Of a stretch of DNA of 64,000 bases, positions 30,348-39,558 are shown in pieces. The notes beneath the pieces were generated by a model. That model searched no databases, was not told the DNA's origin, and saw only the letters and a list, made by a program, of their open reading frames with translations. Location: NCBI RefSeq assembly GCF_001874625.1, contig NZ_CP017671.1:682001-746000 (forward strand), in the 5' to 3' direction. Every line of letters starts with the position of its first letter. Position 1 is the first letter of the stretch. The translations under genes were made by a program, and so were the position numbers. This DNA comes from Providencia rettgeri (GTDB taxonomy: Bacteria; Pseudomonadota; Gammaproteobacteria; Enterobacterales; Enterobacteriaceae).

Positions 30348-31475
30348 ATGAGCAATGCAACCAAAGTCATTTCGATCAATGATCACCTTGATATTGATAA
30401 CGCATGGACGATCCCTGCACGTTATTACACTTCTGATGATATTTTTGAGTATGAAAAAGAAAAAATATTTGCTAATTCATGGGTTTGTGTTGCCCATATC
30501 AGTGAAGTAAAAGAAAAAAACTCGTATATCACTCGTGAACTTATTGGTGAAAGCCTCGTGATCGTTCGTGGTCGTGATGATGTTTTACGTGGTTTTTATA
30601 ACGTATGTCCACATCGTGGTCACCAATTAATCAGTGGTGAAAGTGGCAAAGTTAAGAATGTGATTACTTGCCCTTATCATGCATGGGCATTCAAGCTGGA
30701 TGGTCAATTAGCACATGCGACCAATTGTGAGAATGTGAATAATTTTGAATCAGATGCCATGTCATTAAGCTCTTTCCATGTGACTGAACATGCAGGGTTT
30801 ATTTATGTCAATATGACAACTGAAGAACCTCAACCAATTGAACAGCAATTACCTGGTTTAGCAGAAAAAATGCAAGAAGCCTGTGCTGTGATTGGTGATT
30901 TAAAATTGGCAGCACGTTTTGTCAGCCGTACCCCAGCTAATTGGAAAACTATCGTTGATAATTATATTGAATGTTATCACTGCCCGACTAACCATGTTAG
31001 TTTCGCGAGTTCAGTGGATGTTAGCGTATATGAACATCAATTATTGGATAACTGGACCGTACAAATCGGTAAAGCTAAACCTTCAGAGTCTTCATATCAG
31101 TTTGATGAATCTGTATTAGATCCTCGTTTCTTTGGTTTTTGGATTTGGCCAAGCACAATGTTCAATATGCCGCCAGGAGGGGATTTTATGACGGTTATCT
31201 ATGAGTTCCCTGTCAATGCCGGAGAAACATTGCAGCATTATGATATTTACTTCCTTAATGAAGAGTTGACGGAGTACCAGAAAAATTTAGTCGAATGGTA
31301 TCGTACCGTTTTTCGTCCTGAAGATTTACGTCTCGTTGAAAGTGTTCAAAAAGGCTTGAGATCTCGCGGTTACCGTGGGCAAGGCAGAATTATGGTAGAT
31401 AGGCAACGCAGTGGTATTAGTGAACACGGTGTGGCTCATTTCCATAAGATTTTAGCTGGTGCGCATAGCGAGTAA
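30348..31475 (+). CDS. cntA: Carnitine monooxygenase oxygenase subunit (Rieske)
   Basis: A 375-residue Rieske non-haem iron oxygenase. The [2Fe-2S] ligands are Cys87/His89 in CPHRGH and Cys108/His111 in CPYHAW. The mononuclear iron site is DNYIECYHCPTNH with His211 and His216. The usual bridging Asp is Glu208, the substitution that marks the CntA/YeaW group, and PEDLRLVESVQ supplies the C-terminal Asp ligand. CntA splits L-carnitine to trimethylamine and malic semialdehyde. Glycine-betaine and stachydrine demethylases are close relatives, so the substrate rests on context (BCCT transporter, semialdehyde and malate dehydrogenases). The start at 30348 has GTGAGGG upstream. Confidence 0.87.
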   Translation: MSNATKVISINDHLDIDNAWTIPARYYTSDDIFEYEKEKIFANSWVCVAHISEVKEKNSYITRELIGESLVIVRGRDDVLRGFYNVCPHRGHQLISGESGKVKNVITCPYHAWAFKLDGQLAHATNCENVNNFESDAMSLSSFHVTEHAGFIYVNMTTEEPQPIEQQLPGLAEKMQEACAVIGDLKLAARFVSRTPANWKTIVDNYIECYHCPTNHVSFASSVDVSVYEHQLLDNWTVQIGKAKPSESSYQFDESVLDPRFFGFWIWPSTMFNMPPGGDFMTVIYEFPVNAGETLQHYDIYFLNEELTEYQKNLVEWYRTVFRPEDLRLVESVQKGLRSRGYRGQGRIMVDRQRSGISEHGVAHFHKILAGAHSE

Positions 31476-31514
31476 TTACGTTATTGAATATAAATGAACG
31501 AGGAGAAGTCACAA

Positions 31515-32963
31515 ATGCATAAGTTAACTAACCCAGCGCTATTTCGTCAGACATGTTATATCAATGGGCAATGGGTTGATTCAGGTCAGAAAATCCCTGT
31601 GACTAATCCTGTTGACCAATCTGTGCTGGGAGAAATTCCCAGCTTGTCGGCAAGACAAGTGGATGAGGCTATTGAGCAAGCTCACATGGCGATGGAAGGT
31701 TGGCAGCAGCTTACCGCCAAGGCTCGTTCTATCATTTTACGACGTTGGTTTGAGCTTATCGAAGCCAATGTTGATGATCTCGGTCGCTTAATGACCTTAG
31801 AACAGGGTAAGCCATTACATGAAGCTAAAGGTGAAATTCGCTACGCCGCTTCATTTATAGAATGGTTTGCAGAGGAAGGTAAACGTGTTTATGGGGAGAC
31901 TATCCCTCAGACTGTTGGGAGTAACCGGATTTCGACAATTAAGCAACCTATCGGGGTGTGTAGTGCCATTACACCATGGAATTTCCCCGCTGCGATGATC
32001 ACCCGTAAAGCGGCACCGGCTCTTGCGGCAGGGTGTAGCATTATCATCAAACCAGCGACAGAAACACCTTTTACGGCTCTTGCATTAGCTCAATTGGCCG
32101 ATGAGGCGGGTATTCCAGCAGGGGTTTTTAATGTTGTGACGGGGGAATCGCGTATTTTAGGCGAAAGACTGACAAAACATGAGCTTATCAGTAAGTTTTC
32201 GTTTACAGGTTCGACACAAGTAGGCCGAATATTATCAGAACAGTGTGCATCGACTATAAAGAAAACGTCGTTAGAACTCGGTGGTAATGCGCCTTTTATC
32301 GTCTTTGAGGATGCAGACATTGATAAAGCAGTAACTGCCGCTATTCAAGCCAAGTTCCGTAATGGTGGGCAAACCTGTGTTTGTGTTAACCGTTTCTATA
32401 TTCATACTGCTATTTTTGACGAATTTAAAACCAAGTTTGTCGCAGAAGTGGCCAAATTAACCGTCGGAAATGGGCTTGCTGCGGGTACCGATATTGGGCC
32501 AATGATTACATCTAAGGCAATAGAAGGAATGAATGCATTATTGCAAGATGCATTAGCGAAAGGTGCTAAATTATTAACATTAGGTAATGAAATCAAAGAA
32601 CAAGCCAACTTTTTTAATCCAAAAGTATTGGTAGATGTTGATGATTCAATGGACATTGTTCATGAAGAAATTTTTGGTCCTATTGCCACATTGATCCGCT
32701 TTAATGATGAGAGTGAAGTAATTTCTCGGGCAAATAATACTATTTATGGGCTAGCGGCGTACTTTTTCTCTCGGGATGTGAATCGGGTATATCGTGTCGC
32801 AGAAAAGCTGCAAAGTGGTATGGTCGGCATCAATACTGGTTTGATTTCTAATGAGGTTGCGCCATTCGGCGGTGTGAAACAATCTGGTTTAGGGAAAGAA
32901 GGCTCTCGTTATGGCATTGAGGATTATTTAAGCATTAAGTACTTGTGTATCGATATTGAATAA
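31515..32963 (+). CDS. NAD(P)+-dependent semialdehyde dehydrogenase (malic semialdehyde type)
   Basis: A protein of about 482 residues in the succinate-semialdehyde-dehydrogenase-like ALDH group. It has the motifs PWNFPAAMITRK, KPATETPFTALA, FTGSTQVGR, the catalytic Glu in LELGGNAPFIVF, the catalytic Cys in NGGQTCVCVNRFY, and APFGGVKQSGLGKEGS. The ATG at 31515 uses SD GAGGAG; the ATG at 31494 would place that SD inside the gene. Sitting between cntA and cntB, it probably oxidises malic semialdehyde, the carbon product of carnitine cleavage, to malate. A general semialdehyde role cannot be excluded. Confidence 0.88.
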   Translation: MHKLTNPALFRQTCYINGQWVDSGQKIPVTNPVDQSVLGEIPSLSARQVDEAIEQAHMAMEGWQQLTAKARSIILRRWFELIEANVDDLGRLMTLEQGKPLHEAKGEIRYAASFIEWFAEEGKRVYGETIPQTVGSNRISTIKQPIGVCSAITPWNFPAAMITRKAAPALAAGCSIIIKPATETPFTALALAQLADEAGIPAGVFNVVTGESRILGERLTKHELISKFSFTGSTQVGRILSEQCASTIKKTSLELGGNAPFIVFEDADIDKAVTAAIQAKFRNGGQTCVCVNRFYIHTAIFDEFKTKFVAEVAKLTVGNGLAAGTDIGPMITSKAIEGMNALLQDALAKGAKLLTLGNEIKEQANFFNPKVLVDVDDSMDIVHEEIFGPIATLIRFNDESEVISRANNTIYGLAAYFFSRDVNRVYRVAEKLQSGMVGINTGLISNEVAPFGGVKQSGLGKEGSRYGIEDYLSIKYLCIDIE

Positions 32964-32978
32964 GGAAGGAGAACAGTG

Positions 32979-33932
32979 ATGAACCAAGCAAAAATCGCGG
33001 TAAATGTTAGCCGAATAGAGCAGGTTAGCCCAAACATCAAAATGTTCGAATTCGTTGCACAGGACGGTACTTTTATGCCCTTTAGTGCGGGAAGCCATGT
33101 TACCGTTCATATGGGGGGAGAGGCTGGCTTACAGCGTGCGTATTCACTCATTAGTGATCCGCAACACTGTGGGAGTTATTGCATTTCTGTTCTGCGTGAT
33201 GAAAATTCAAAAGGTGGCTCAGCTTTTATGCATGAGCAGTTATCTTTAGGGGATAGTTTATATTTATCCCCTGCCCAGAATTTTTTCTCGCTTGAGAAAA
33301 ACAACAAGTGTAAGCATGTTTTGATCGCTGGAGGGATCGGTATTACGCCATTTCTTTCTTATTTATATGAGTTAGAGCACGGCAATATGGATTTTGAACT
33401 CCATTACTGTTTTCGTGACCGCAAAACGGCGGCTTTTGTCGAACATTTACAAGAGCGTATTGGCGACCGATTGCATGTATACGATAGCAGCCAAGGGCAG
33501 CGAATGTCAGTTGAGCAGTTAATCAAAAGCCAACCAAGTCATAGTCATGTTTATGTATGTGGTCCGGAATCATTAATTAATAATGTGATTGAAGAAGGTC
33601 AAAAACATCTTGGCGAGTCACAGATTCACTTTGAAAATTTTGGCGAAGTCGCGAGTGAAGGTGAGTCATTTGAAGTGCATTTTCAGCGTTCAGGGATTAG
33701 CTTAGTTGTTGGTGAAGATATGTCTATATTACAGGCAATCGAAGCAGATAAGCGCATTAATGTGGAATGTTTATGTCGTAATGGAGTCTGTGGTACTTGT
33801 GAAACGGCAATATTAGAAGGGGAGGCAGACCACCGAGACCTATACCTTGATGATGATGAAAAAGCGCAGCAAAAAACCATGATGCTGTGTGTGTCTCGCG
33901 CCAAAACTAAGCGGCTAGTGCTTGACCTATAA
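32979..33932 (+). CDS. cntB: Carnitine monooxygenase reductase subunit
   Basis: A 317-residue phthalate-dioxygenase-reductase-type electron donor. The flavin domain has RAYSLISDP. The NAD domain has LIAGGIGITPFLSYL and VYVCGPESL. The C-terminal plant-type [2Fe-2S] ferredoxin has Cys ligands in CLCRNGVCGTCE and the last Cys in MLCVSRA. This matches CntB/YeaX, which feeds electrons to CntA. A strong SD (AAGGAAGGAG) precedes the ATG at 32979, 15 nt past the ALDH stop, so cntA-ALDH-cntB form an operon. Confidence 0.9.
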   Translation: MNQAKIAVNVSRIEQVSPNIKMFEFVAQDGTFMPFSAGSHVTVHMGGEAGLQRAYSLISDPQHCGSYCISVLRDENSKGGSAFMHEQLSLGDSLYLSPAQNFFSLEKNNKCKHVLIAGGIGITPFLSYLYELEHGNMDFELHYCFRDRKTAAFVEHLQERIGDRLHVYDSSQGQRMSVEQLIKSQPSHSHVYVCGPESLINNVIEEGQKHLGESQIHFENFGEVASEGESFEVHFQRSGISLVVGEDMSILQAIEADKRINVECLCRNGVCGTCETAILEGEADHRDLYLDDDEKAQQKTMMLCVSRAKTKRLVLDL

Positions 33933-33937
33933 CCGGG

Positions 33938-33964
33938 TTGCCCCATGATTACCCAATGGGGCAA
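33938..33964. terminator. Hairpin between convergent cntB and XRE-PAS genes
   Basis: TTGCCCCAT (33938-33946) and ATGGGGCAA (33956-33964) form a 9-bp stem between convergent stops. There is no T run on either side, so intrinsic termination is uncertain. Confidence 0.5.
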
Positions 33965-33975
33965 TGATTAACCAC

Positions 33976-34884
33976 TCAGATATCTTTTAACTCAAACATT
34001 AAAAATATCTGCTGTTCATCATTAACATGTTGATAAGCTGTAATTTGTTTATCTTGAAAAACAACCTGCCCTCGGCCAGTATCGAGTACTTCATCTAGCC
34101 ATGATTTATGACTAATGACTAATTGATACAATAAGCGTTGTAGGTCGAGGTAGTCTATTTCAGATGAGAGACTGTTTAAATTACTGGCTAAAATTTCACC
34201 CGCTTTGTCTGTGAAAACAACAAGATGATTGAAATGAGAAAGTAAAACATCAAAGTAGCATTTGATTTTACGTAAGCGTAATTCATTATTTTTACGTTCA
34301 GTATTGTCTAAGCTAATCCCGACTAATTTAGTTACTTTTCCATTTGAACCCCGAACACCTGTGGCACGAGATGTTATCCAGCGGTATTCACCTTCCCAGT
34401 TAATTTTGAAATCCATTTCATGGGCTCCACCTTCGCGGATGATTTTGGAATAACCATTAACCAGTTTTTCTTTAGAGTGGTGATCCATTAATGCCCAGAA
34501 ATCTTCATTACTGGTGATTTTGATGCCATAAACGGCTTCAACGTTATCAGAGTAATTGAGCTCTCCGCTCATTAAGTCCCATTCCCATGTGACGATATCC
34601 GCAGATTCTTGGAGGTGGACTTCATTTATATTACGCATGACCCCTGCATTGGTGACAGTAATTAGGCTATTGGTGTATTCACCGTATTTCAACCAAATTT
34701 TGTCGACATCCAATAGTGTGGCGAGTTTTTCAAGGTTATCTTCATCTATCATGCCACCTTTTGTCCATTTATTGACCGCGGTTCTTGAGACACCAAGGGC
34801 TTCAGCTGCTTTTAATTGGCTCATTTTTTTCTGTTTTAGCAGTTTTAATAAACGTTCTTTGAATGTCTCTGCTTCTATCATCAA
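33976..34884 (-). CDS. XRE-family regulator with PAS domain
   Basis: A 302-residue protein. The N-terminal Cro/CI HTH is at about 8-65 (SQLKAAEALGVSRTAVNKWTK), followed by a PAS/PAC module at about 85-195 (EAVYGIKITS, then the PAC-like EYRWITSRATGVRGSNGKV and LVGISLDNTERK). A second PAS-like segment follows to the C-terminus. HTH-plus-PAS regulators of this kind sense small ligands. It lies convergent with cntB and may act on the carnitine operon. The inducer is unknown. The start could be the second ATG (MIEAE) three bases in. Confidence 0.85.
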   Translation of the reverse strand: MMIEAETFKERLLKLLKQKKMSQLKAAEALGVSRTAVNKWTKGGMIDEDNLEKLATLLDVDKIWLKYGEYTNSLITVTNAGVMRNINEVHLQESADIVTWEWDLMSGELNYSDNVEAVYGIKITSNEDFWALMDHHSKEKLVNGYSKIIREGGAHEMDFKINWEGEYRWITSRATGVRGSNGKVTKLVGISLDNTERKNNELRLRKIKCYFDVLLSHFNHLVVFTDKAGEILASNLNSLSSEIDYLDLQRLLYQLVISHKSWLDEVLDTGRGQVVFQDKQITAYQHVNDEQQIFLMFELKDI

Positions 34885-34915
34885 TGCATATCCACCTTTT
34901 GCTAATAAAACTTAA

Positions 34916-35833
34916 TTAAGTGCGTTCATGGTGTAAATTGTTGGTGAGGAATTGCTCTAAATTTTCAATAAACACTCTAAGATTAGCACTAGTTCGGATA
35001 CTTCTCGAATAAACAGCATAAACATCTGCTGTTTGGTGCCATTGTGGTAAAACACGTATCAATTGACCAGATTGCAATTCGGGAAGCACGCTCCATAGGG
35101 AGCGCAGCAGTATGCCTTCGCCACTTAAACACCATTGTTTGGCCACTTCACCATTATTGACGGTCAGCTTACTGTTCGGTGTGACTGTCATACTTTCTTG
35201 TTGCTGCTCAAGTTTCCAAACAGCTGGAGCTTGGTTGCGTTCCTTGATAGCAATGCACAAGTGTTTTTGCTCAAGCTGTTGCGGATATTTAGGGTAGCCA
35301 TATTTAGCCAAATAGCTTGGTGATGCGCATAAAACCCGCTGGTTATGGGCGATACGTCTAGCAATGAATTGCTCGGAAATGGCGCCTCCGATACAAATAT
35401 CAACATCAATATTTTCATTGATAATATCGACGGATTTATCTGTCAGTGTAAGGTCAATCCCTAGTAAAGGGTAACTTTCCCGTAATGTGAGGATGAACGG
35501 GTTAATGTATGTACTACCAAACCCGGTGCTACAACTAATGCGAAGCGAGCCACGGATCTCTTCTCGACATGCATTAAGCTGCTCTTGCATATGTTCAAGT
35601 TCTGCTAACATCGCTTCACTACTGCGTAAAATTATCTGCCCTTCATGGGTGAGTTTAATTGAACGAGCAGTCCTAAAAAATAATATTTGCCCTAAATTTT
35701 CTTCGAGCAATTTAATTCGTTTAGAGATATAAGCAGGGGAAACCAACAGTTGCTGAGCTGCTTGAGAAAAACTCATTAGGCGCGCAACAGTCACAAAAAC
35801 GCGGATATCCTCTAATGCTGGGAGCTTGTTCAT
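34916..35833 (-). CDS. LysR-family transcriptional regulator (DmlR-like)
   Basis: A 305-residue LysR regulator. The N-terminal winged HTH (about 6-65) has VARLMSFSQAAQQLLVSPAYISKRIKLLEE, and the C-terminal periplasmic-binding-protein-like effector domain follows. It is divergent from the D-malate/tartrate dehydrogenase gene with a 102-bp gap, the arrangement of E. coli dmlR-dmlA. It probably activates that gene in response to malate or an upstream metabolite. In Acinetobacter a LysR regulator controls the carnitine operon, so a wider role is possible. Confidence 0.88.
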   Translation of the reverse strand: MNKLPALEDIRVFVTVARLMSFSQAAQQLLVSPAYISKRIKLLEENLGQILFFRTARSIKLTHEGQIILRSSEAMLAELEHMQEQLNACREEIRGSLRISCSTGFGSTYINPFILTLRESYPLLGIDLTLTDKSVDIINENIDVDICIGGAISEQFIARRIAHNQRVLCASPSYLAKYGYPKYPQQLEQKHLCIAIKERNQAPAVWKLEQQQESMTVTPNSKLTVNNGEVAKQWCLSGEGILLRSLWSVLPELQSGQLIRVLPQWHQTADVYAVYSRSIRTSANLRVFIENLEQFLTNNLHHERT

Positions 35834-35935
35834 AGTTTGTAAACCTAAGGATTACACTTCATGCCTATACTTTATCACAGCAAGCCATAAACTGGAGAAC
35901 AAACATACCCAATTCATTTATCAGAGGTTTTCACT

Positions 35936-37000
35936 ATGTCACAATTTAATATCGCAGTAATCCCAGGTGATGGCATCGGTACAGAAGTGATCCCTGAGGG
36001 GATAAAAGTTTTAGAAGCGGCAGCGAGTAAACATAATATAAAGCTTAACTTTACGTATTTTGATTGGTCATGTGAAACTTACCATCGTACGGGGCGTATG
36101 ATGCCTGAAGATGGCTTAGAACAATTGAAAAAATTTGATGCTATTTTTTTAGGGGCGGTTGGTTTCCCTGGGGTGCCTGATCATATTTCTTTGTGGGGGT
36201 TATTACTGCCAATTCGTCGCGCATTTAACCAGTATGTGAATCTTCGCCCCGTACGTTTGTTTGATGGCATCAAGTGCCCACTTGCGGATAAAAACCCCGG
36301 AGATATTGATTTTTATGTGGTGCGTGAAAACGTGGAGGGTGAGTATTCGGCTATTGGTGGTATTCAATATGAAGGTACTGATGAAGAAATGGTGTTGCAG
36401 CAAAGTATCTTCACCCGTAAAGGTACCGACCGTATTTTAAAATATGCGTTTGACTTAGCACAATCGCGCGACAAAAAACATTTAAGTTCCGCGACTAAAT
36501 CGAATGGTTTGTTTCATTCAATGCCTTATTGGGACAGTCGGGTAGCTGAAATGGCAAAACAATACCCAGAAATTAAAGTCGACCAATTCCATATCGATAT
36601 TTTTGCTGCCAACTTAGTTCGAATGCCTGAGTTTTATGATGTGATTGTTGGGTCAAACTTATTTGGTGATATTTTGTCTGATTTAGGGCCTGCTTGTACT
36701 GGCACGATTGCGATTGCACCATCTGCAAATATTAACCCTGAAAAAGAATTTCCATCAATGTTTGAGCCAGTTCATGGCTCTGCGCCAGATATTGCAGGGC
36801 AAAATATTGCAAACCCAATCGGTACTATTTGGGCCGCAGCCATGATGATGCAGCATTTAGGCTGCCAAGATATCCACGATACTATTATGAGCGCAGTGGA
36901 AACCGCGATTAAACAGCGCCGGAACTTAACTCGTGATATGGGTGGGGATGCCAGTACACAAGCACTTGGAGAGGAAATTGCTCACTTAGTGGCGCTTTAA
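35936..37000 (+). CDS. D-malate/tartrate dehydrogenase (decarboxylating)
   Basis: A 354-residue beta-decarboxylating dehydrogenase of the TtuC/DmlA/LeuB family. It has the N-terminal IAVIPGDGIGTEVIPEG, a substrate loop with LRPVRLFDG, and the catalytic Tyr in VVRENVEGEYSAIGG. The metal-binding Asp residues are in DQFHIDIFAANLVRMPEFYDVIV and NLFGDILSDLGPA, and the NAD motif is FEPVHGSAPDIAGQNIANP. The expected reaction is D-malate + NAD+ to pyruvate + CO2. In this setting it would complete carnitine carbon use after malic semialdehyde oxidation, a route known from Acinetobacter. Confidence 0.88.
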   Translation: MSQFNIAVIPGDGIGTEVIPEGIKVLEAAASKHNIKLNFTYFDWSCETYHRTGRMMPEDGLEQLKKFDAIFLGAVGFPGVPDHISLWGLLLPIRRAFNQYVNLRPVRLFDGIKCPLADKNPGDIDFYVVRENVEGEYSAIGGIQYEGTDEEMVLQQSIFTRKGTDRILKYAFDLAQSRDKKHLSSATKSNGLFHSMPYWDSRVAEMAKQYPEIKVDQFHIDIFAANLVRMPEFYDVIVGSNLFGDILSDLGPACTGTIAIAPSANINPEKEFPSMFEPVHGSAPDIAGQNIANPIGTIWAAAMMMQHLGCQDIHDTIMSAVETAIKQRRNLTRDMGGDASTQALGEEIAHLVAL

Positions 37001-37043
37001 CCAGTGGTTTATATTGTTATCATTTAGCTAATTTGCTACAGGG

Positions 37044-37071
37044 TCGAGGTACTGTTTTACGTGTACCTCGA
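37044..37071. other. Hairpin downstream of the D-malate dehydrogenase gene
   Basis: TCGAGGTAC (37044-37052) pairs with GTACCTCGA (37063-37071). It is followed by TGCTTTG rather than a clear T run, so it may be a weak terminator or an mRNA-end structure. Confidence 0.45.
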
Positions 37072-37212
37072 TGCTTTGATTGTTAATACCCCCAAGATCT
37101 GCGAAAATATCCACCAATTTTGATTAACAAAACGGATTTGCTGCGCTTAGAGCCAAATCAAGCCTCTTCGAATGCCTATACAAATCTGTATATAAACGAA
37201 AAGAACGGTTAA

Positions 37213-38802
37213 ATGACAGATCAGAACTTTCTCCATGAAGTTAGCACACGTAGAACGTTTGCTATCATATCCCACCCCGATGCGGGTAAAACCACAATCA
37301 CTGAAAAAGTGTTATTGTTCGGGCATGCTATTCAACGGGCTGGTACGGTAAAAGGCCGGGGTTCTAACCAGCACGCTAAATCCGACTGGATGGAAATGGA
37401 AAAGCAGCGTGGTATTTCGATTACTACCTCTGTCATGCAATTTCCTTATAACGATTGCCTTGTTAACCTACTTGATACCCCAGGGCATGAAGATTTCTCG
37501 GAAGACACTTACCGGACGTTGACTGCGGTTGACTGCTGCTTGATGGTTATTGACTCAGGTAAAGGGGTTGAAGACCGGACACGTAAACTGATGGAAGTTA
37601 CTCGCTTACGTGATACGCCAATCTTAACATTCATGAATAAATTGGACCGTGATATTCGCGACCCAATGGAATTAATGGATGAAGTGGAAAACGAGCTGAA
37701 AATTGCCTGTTGCCCAATCACATGGCCTATAGGTTGCGGTAAATTATTCAAAGGTGTTTACCACTTACTGCGTGATGAAACCATCCTATACCAAACAGGT
37801 CAAGGCCATACAATTCAAGAAATTCGCATTATTAAAGGGTTAAATAACCCTGAATTGGATGCTGCTGTGGGAGACGAACTGGCAGCCCAATTACGTGATG
37901 AACTTGAGCTTGTTCAAGGCGCATCCCATGAATTTGACCATGAAGCATTTTTGCAAGGTGAGTTAACCCCGGTATTTTTTGGTACGGCTTTAGGTAACTT
38001 TGGTGTTGACCATATGTTAGACGGGCTAGTCGAATGGGCTCCACAACCACAAGCGCGTAAAACAGATTTGCGTGAAGTGAAAGCAACAGAAGAAAAATTT
38101 ACGGGCTTTGTGTTCAAAATCCAAGCTAATATGGACCCGAAACACCGTGACCGTGTTGCATTTATGCGTATTGTTTCAGGTACTTATGAAAAAGGCATGA
38201 AACTACGTCAAGTGCGTATTAAAAAGGATGTGGTAATTTCTGATGCCTTAACCTTTATGGCTGGTGACCGCTCTCAAGTTGAGAATGCTTATGCGGGGGA
38301 TATTATCGGCTTACATAATCATGGGACTATCCAAATCGGTGATACCTTTACACAAGGTGAAGAGTTGAAGTTTACGGGTATCCCTAACTTTGCACCTGAA
38401 TTGTTCCGCCGTATTCGTTTACGTGACCCATTAAAACAAAAGCAACTGTTAAAAGGCCTTGTTCAACTTTCGGAAGAAGGTGCGGTACAAGTTTTCCGTC
38501 CGTTAACCAATAATGACTTAATTGTTGGCGCGGTCGGTGTGTTGCAGTTTGATGTGGTAGTGGCACGCCTGAAAAGCGAGTATAACGTAGAAGCTATTTA
38601 CGAAGCCGTAAACGTTTCTACAGCTCGTTGGGTTGAGTGTGACGATGCGAAAAAATTCGAAGAATTTAAACGTAAAAATGAGCAAAATTTAGCACTTGAT
38701 GGCGGTGATAACCTATCTTATATTGCGCCAACAATGGTGAACTTAAATCTCACTAGTGAACGCTACCCTGATGTTAGGTTCCGTAAAACACGCGAACACT
38801 AA
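37213..38802 (+). CDS. prfC: Peptide chain release factor 3
   Basis: A 529-residue translational GTPase that recycles RF1/RF2 from the ribosome after peptide release. The GTPase motifs are G1 [14 protein letters not shown]3 [14 protein letters not shown] and G4 NKLDRD. Length equals E. coli RF3 (529 aa), and the start is the conventional [18 protein letters not shown]. It restores the E. coli gene order after the carnitine island. Confidence 0.97.
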   Translation: MTDQNFLHEVSTRRTFAIISHPDAGKTTITEKVLLFGHAIQRAGTVKGRGSNQHAKSDWMEMEKQRGISITTSVMQFPYNDCLVNLLDTPGHEDFSEDTYRTLTAVDCCLMVIDSGKGVEDRTRKLMEVTRLRDTPILTFMNKLDRDIRDPMELMDEVENELKIACCPITWPIGCGKLFKGVYHLLRDETILYQTGQGHTIQEIRIIKGLNNPELDAAVGDELAAQLRDELELVQGASHEFDHEAFLQGELTPVFFGTALGNFGVDHMLDGLVEWAPQPQARKTDLREVKATEEKFTGFVFKIQANMDPKHRDRVAFMRIVSGTYEKGMKLRQVRIKKDVVISDALTFMAGDRSQVENAYAGDIIGLHNHGTIQIGDTFTQGEELKFTGIPNFAPELFRRIRLRDPLKQKQLLKGLVQLSEEGAVQVFRPLTNNDLIVGAVGVLQFDVVVARLKSEYNVEAIYEAVNVSTARWVECDDAKKFEEFKRKNEQNLALDGGDNLSYIAPTMVNLNLTSERYPDVRFRKTREH

Positions 38803-38816
38803 TACGTTTTTTCTCT

Positions 38817-38839
38817 CCCGCTACTAGTTTTGTAGCGGG
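38817..38839 (+). terminator. Possible prfC terminator
   Basis: CCCGCTAC (38817-38824) pairs with GTAGCGGG (38832-38839), 15 nt past prfC. The downstream tract (GATCTTCTTT) is only moderately T-rich. Confidence 0.5.
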
Positions 38840-38997
38840 GGATCTTCTTTCGACCTTCTTTTAAAGCCTATTTTTCTGTTTTTTATCGCATTTGCATCAA
38901 GAATATTCTGTCTTTGTCTTCTTTCTCTTTATTTTTAACGTTTTTTTACTTAGGCTATATTATTAGTTAGTCCATCACAGTGAAAGGAAGGTTTTTT

Positions 38998-39408
38998 ATG
39001 AAAAAAGCAACGCTATTAAGCTGTTTGGGGGTTATTGGGTTGAGCTGGGCGCTCACGGCTTGTAGCTCATCATCAGATAGCGCTTTGAAAAAACAAGCTT
39101 CAGAAACGTGGGACAGCGCGTCAAAAACCGTTGAAATGGCGGGTAAAGATACAGGAAATGCAATTTCGAGCGGTGCAAAAAATACGGGTGAGTATATTGA
39201 TGACTCTGCGATCACCGCTGATGTGAAAGGAAAACTACTCGGTACGAAAGGTATTTCGAGTAATAATGTATCAGTGAAAACCGTTAATGGAGTGGTTTAT
39301 TTATCAGGTTTTGTCACCTCGACGGATCAAATTGACAAAATTGTACTGGTGGCATCACAAGTTAATGGGGTGAAATCAGTCCAAAATGGTCTGGTGCTTG
39401 CCAACTGA
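38998..39408 (+). CDS. BON-domain lipoprotein (OsmY-like position)
   Basis: A 136-residue protein with a lipoprotein signal (lipobox LTAC, Cys near residue 20). A Ser/Lys-rich linker follows, then one BON domain (about 70-134) with DSAITADVKGKLLG and the GVVYLSGFV and VNGVKSVQNGL strands. BON domains bind phospholipid or membranes. E. coli OsmY sits at the same place after prfC but is soluble, periplasmic and has two BON domains, so this is a shorter, membrane-anchored relative or replacement. The start at 38998 follows SD AAGGAAGG; the GTG at 38980 is rejected. Confidence 0.85.
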   Translation: MKKATLLSCLGVIGLSWALTACSSSSDSALKKQASETWDSASKTVEMAGKDTGNAISSGAKNTGEYIDDSAITADVKGKLLGTKGISSNNVSVKTVNGVVYLSGFVTSTDQIDKIVLVASQVNGVKSVQNGLVLAN

Positions 39409-39466
39409 TTGGTAAATAAATGTATCAATAGCGCAAATTGCTGAATATTTATTATACAGATCCGTT

Positions 39467-39502
39467 AGAATGGGCTTTCGTTAGAAGGCTCATTCTATTT
39501 TT
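39467..39502 (+). terminator. Terminator after the BON lipoprotein gene
   Basis: AGAATGGGC (39467-39475) pairs with GCTCATTCT (39488-39496, one G-T pair), followed by ATTTTT. Confidence 0.78.
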
Positions 39503-39558
39503 AGGTGGCTTGAGAGCCTTTAGTCAAAAATACAAGAAATAACGGATTAAGGGGTAGT

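Noticed and set aside
33055-33249. Plus-strand ORFs inside cntB and similar shadow ORFs in other genes
   Set aside because: They are in other frames of well-supported genes and lack their own SD or domain signals.
28470-37000. Mobile element carrying the carnitine island
   Set aside because: No integrase, transposase, tRNA target or flanking repeat was found. The block is an insertion relative to E. coli order, but the mechanism is not visible.
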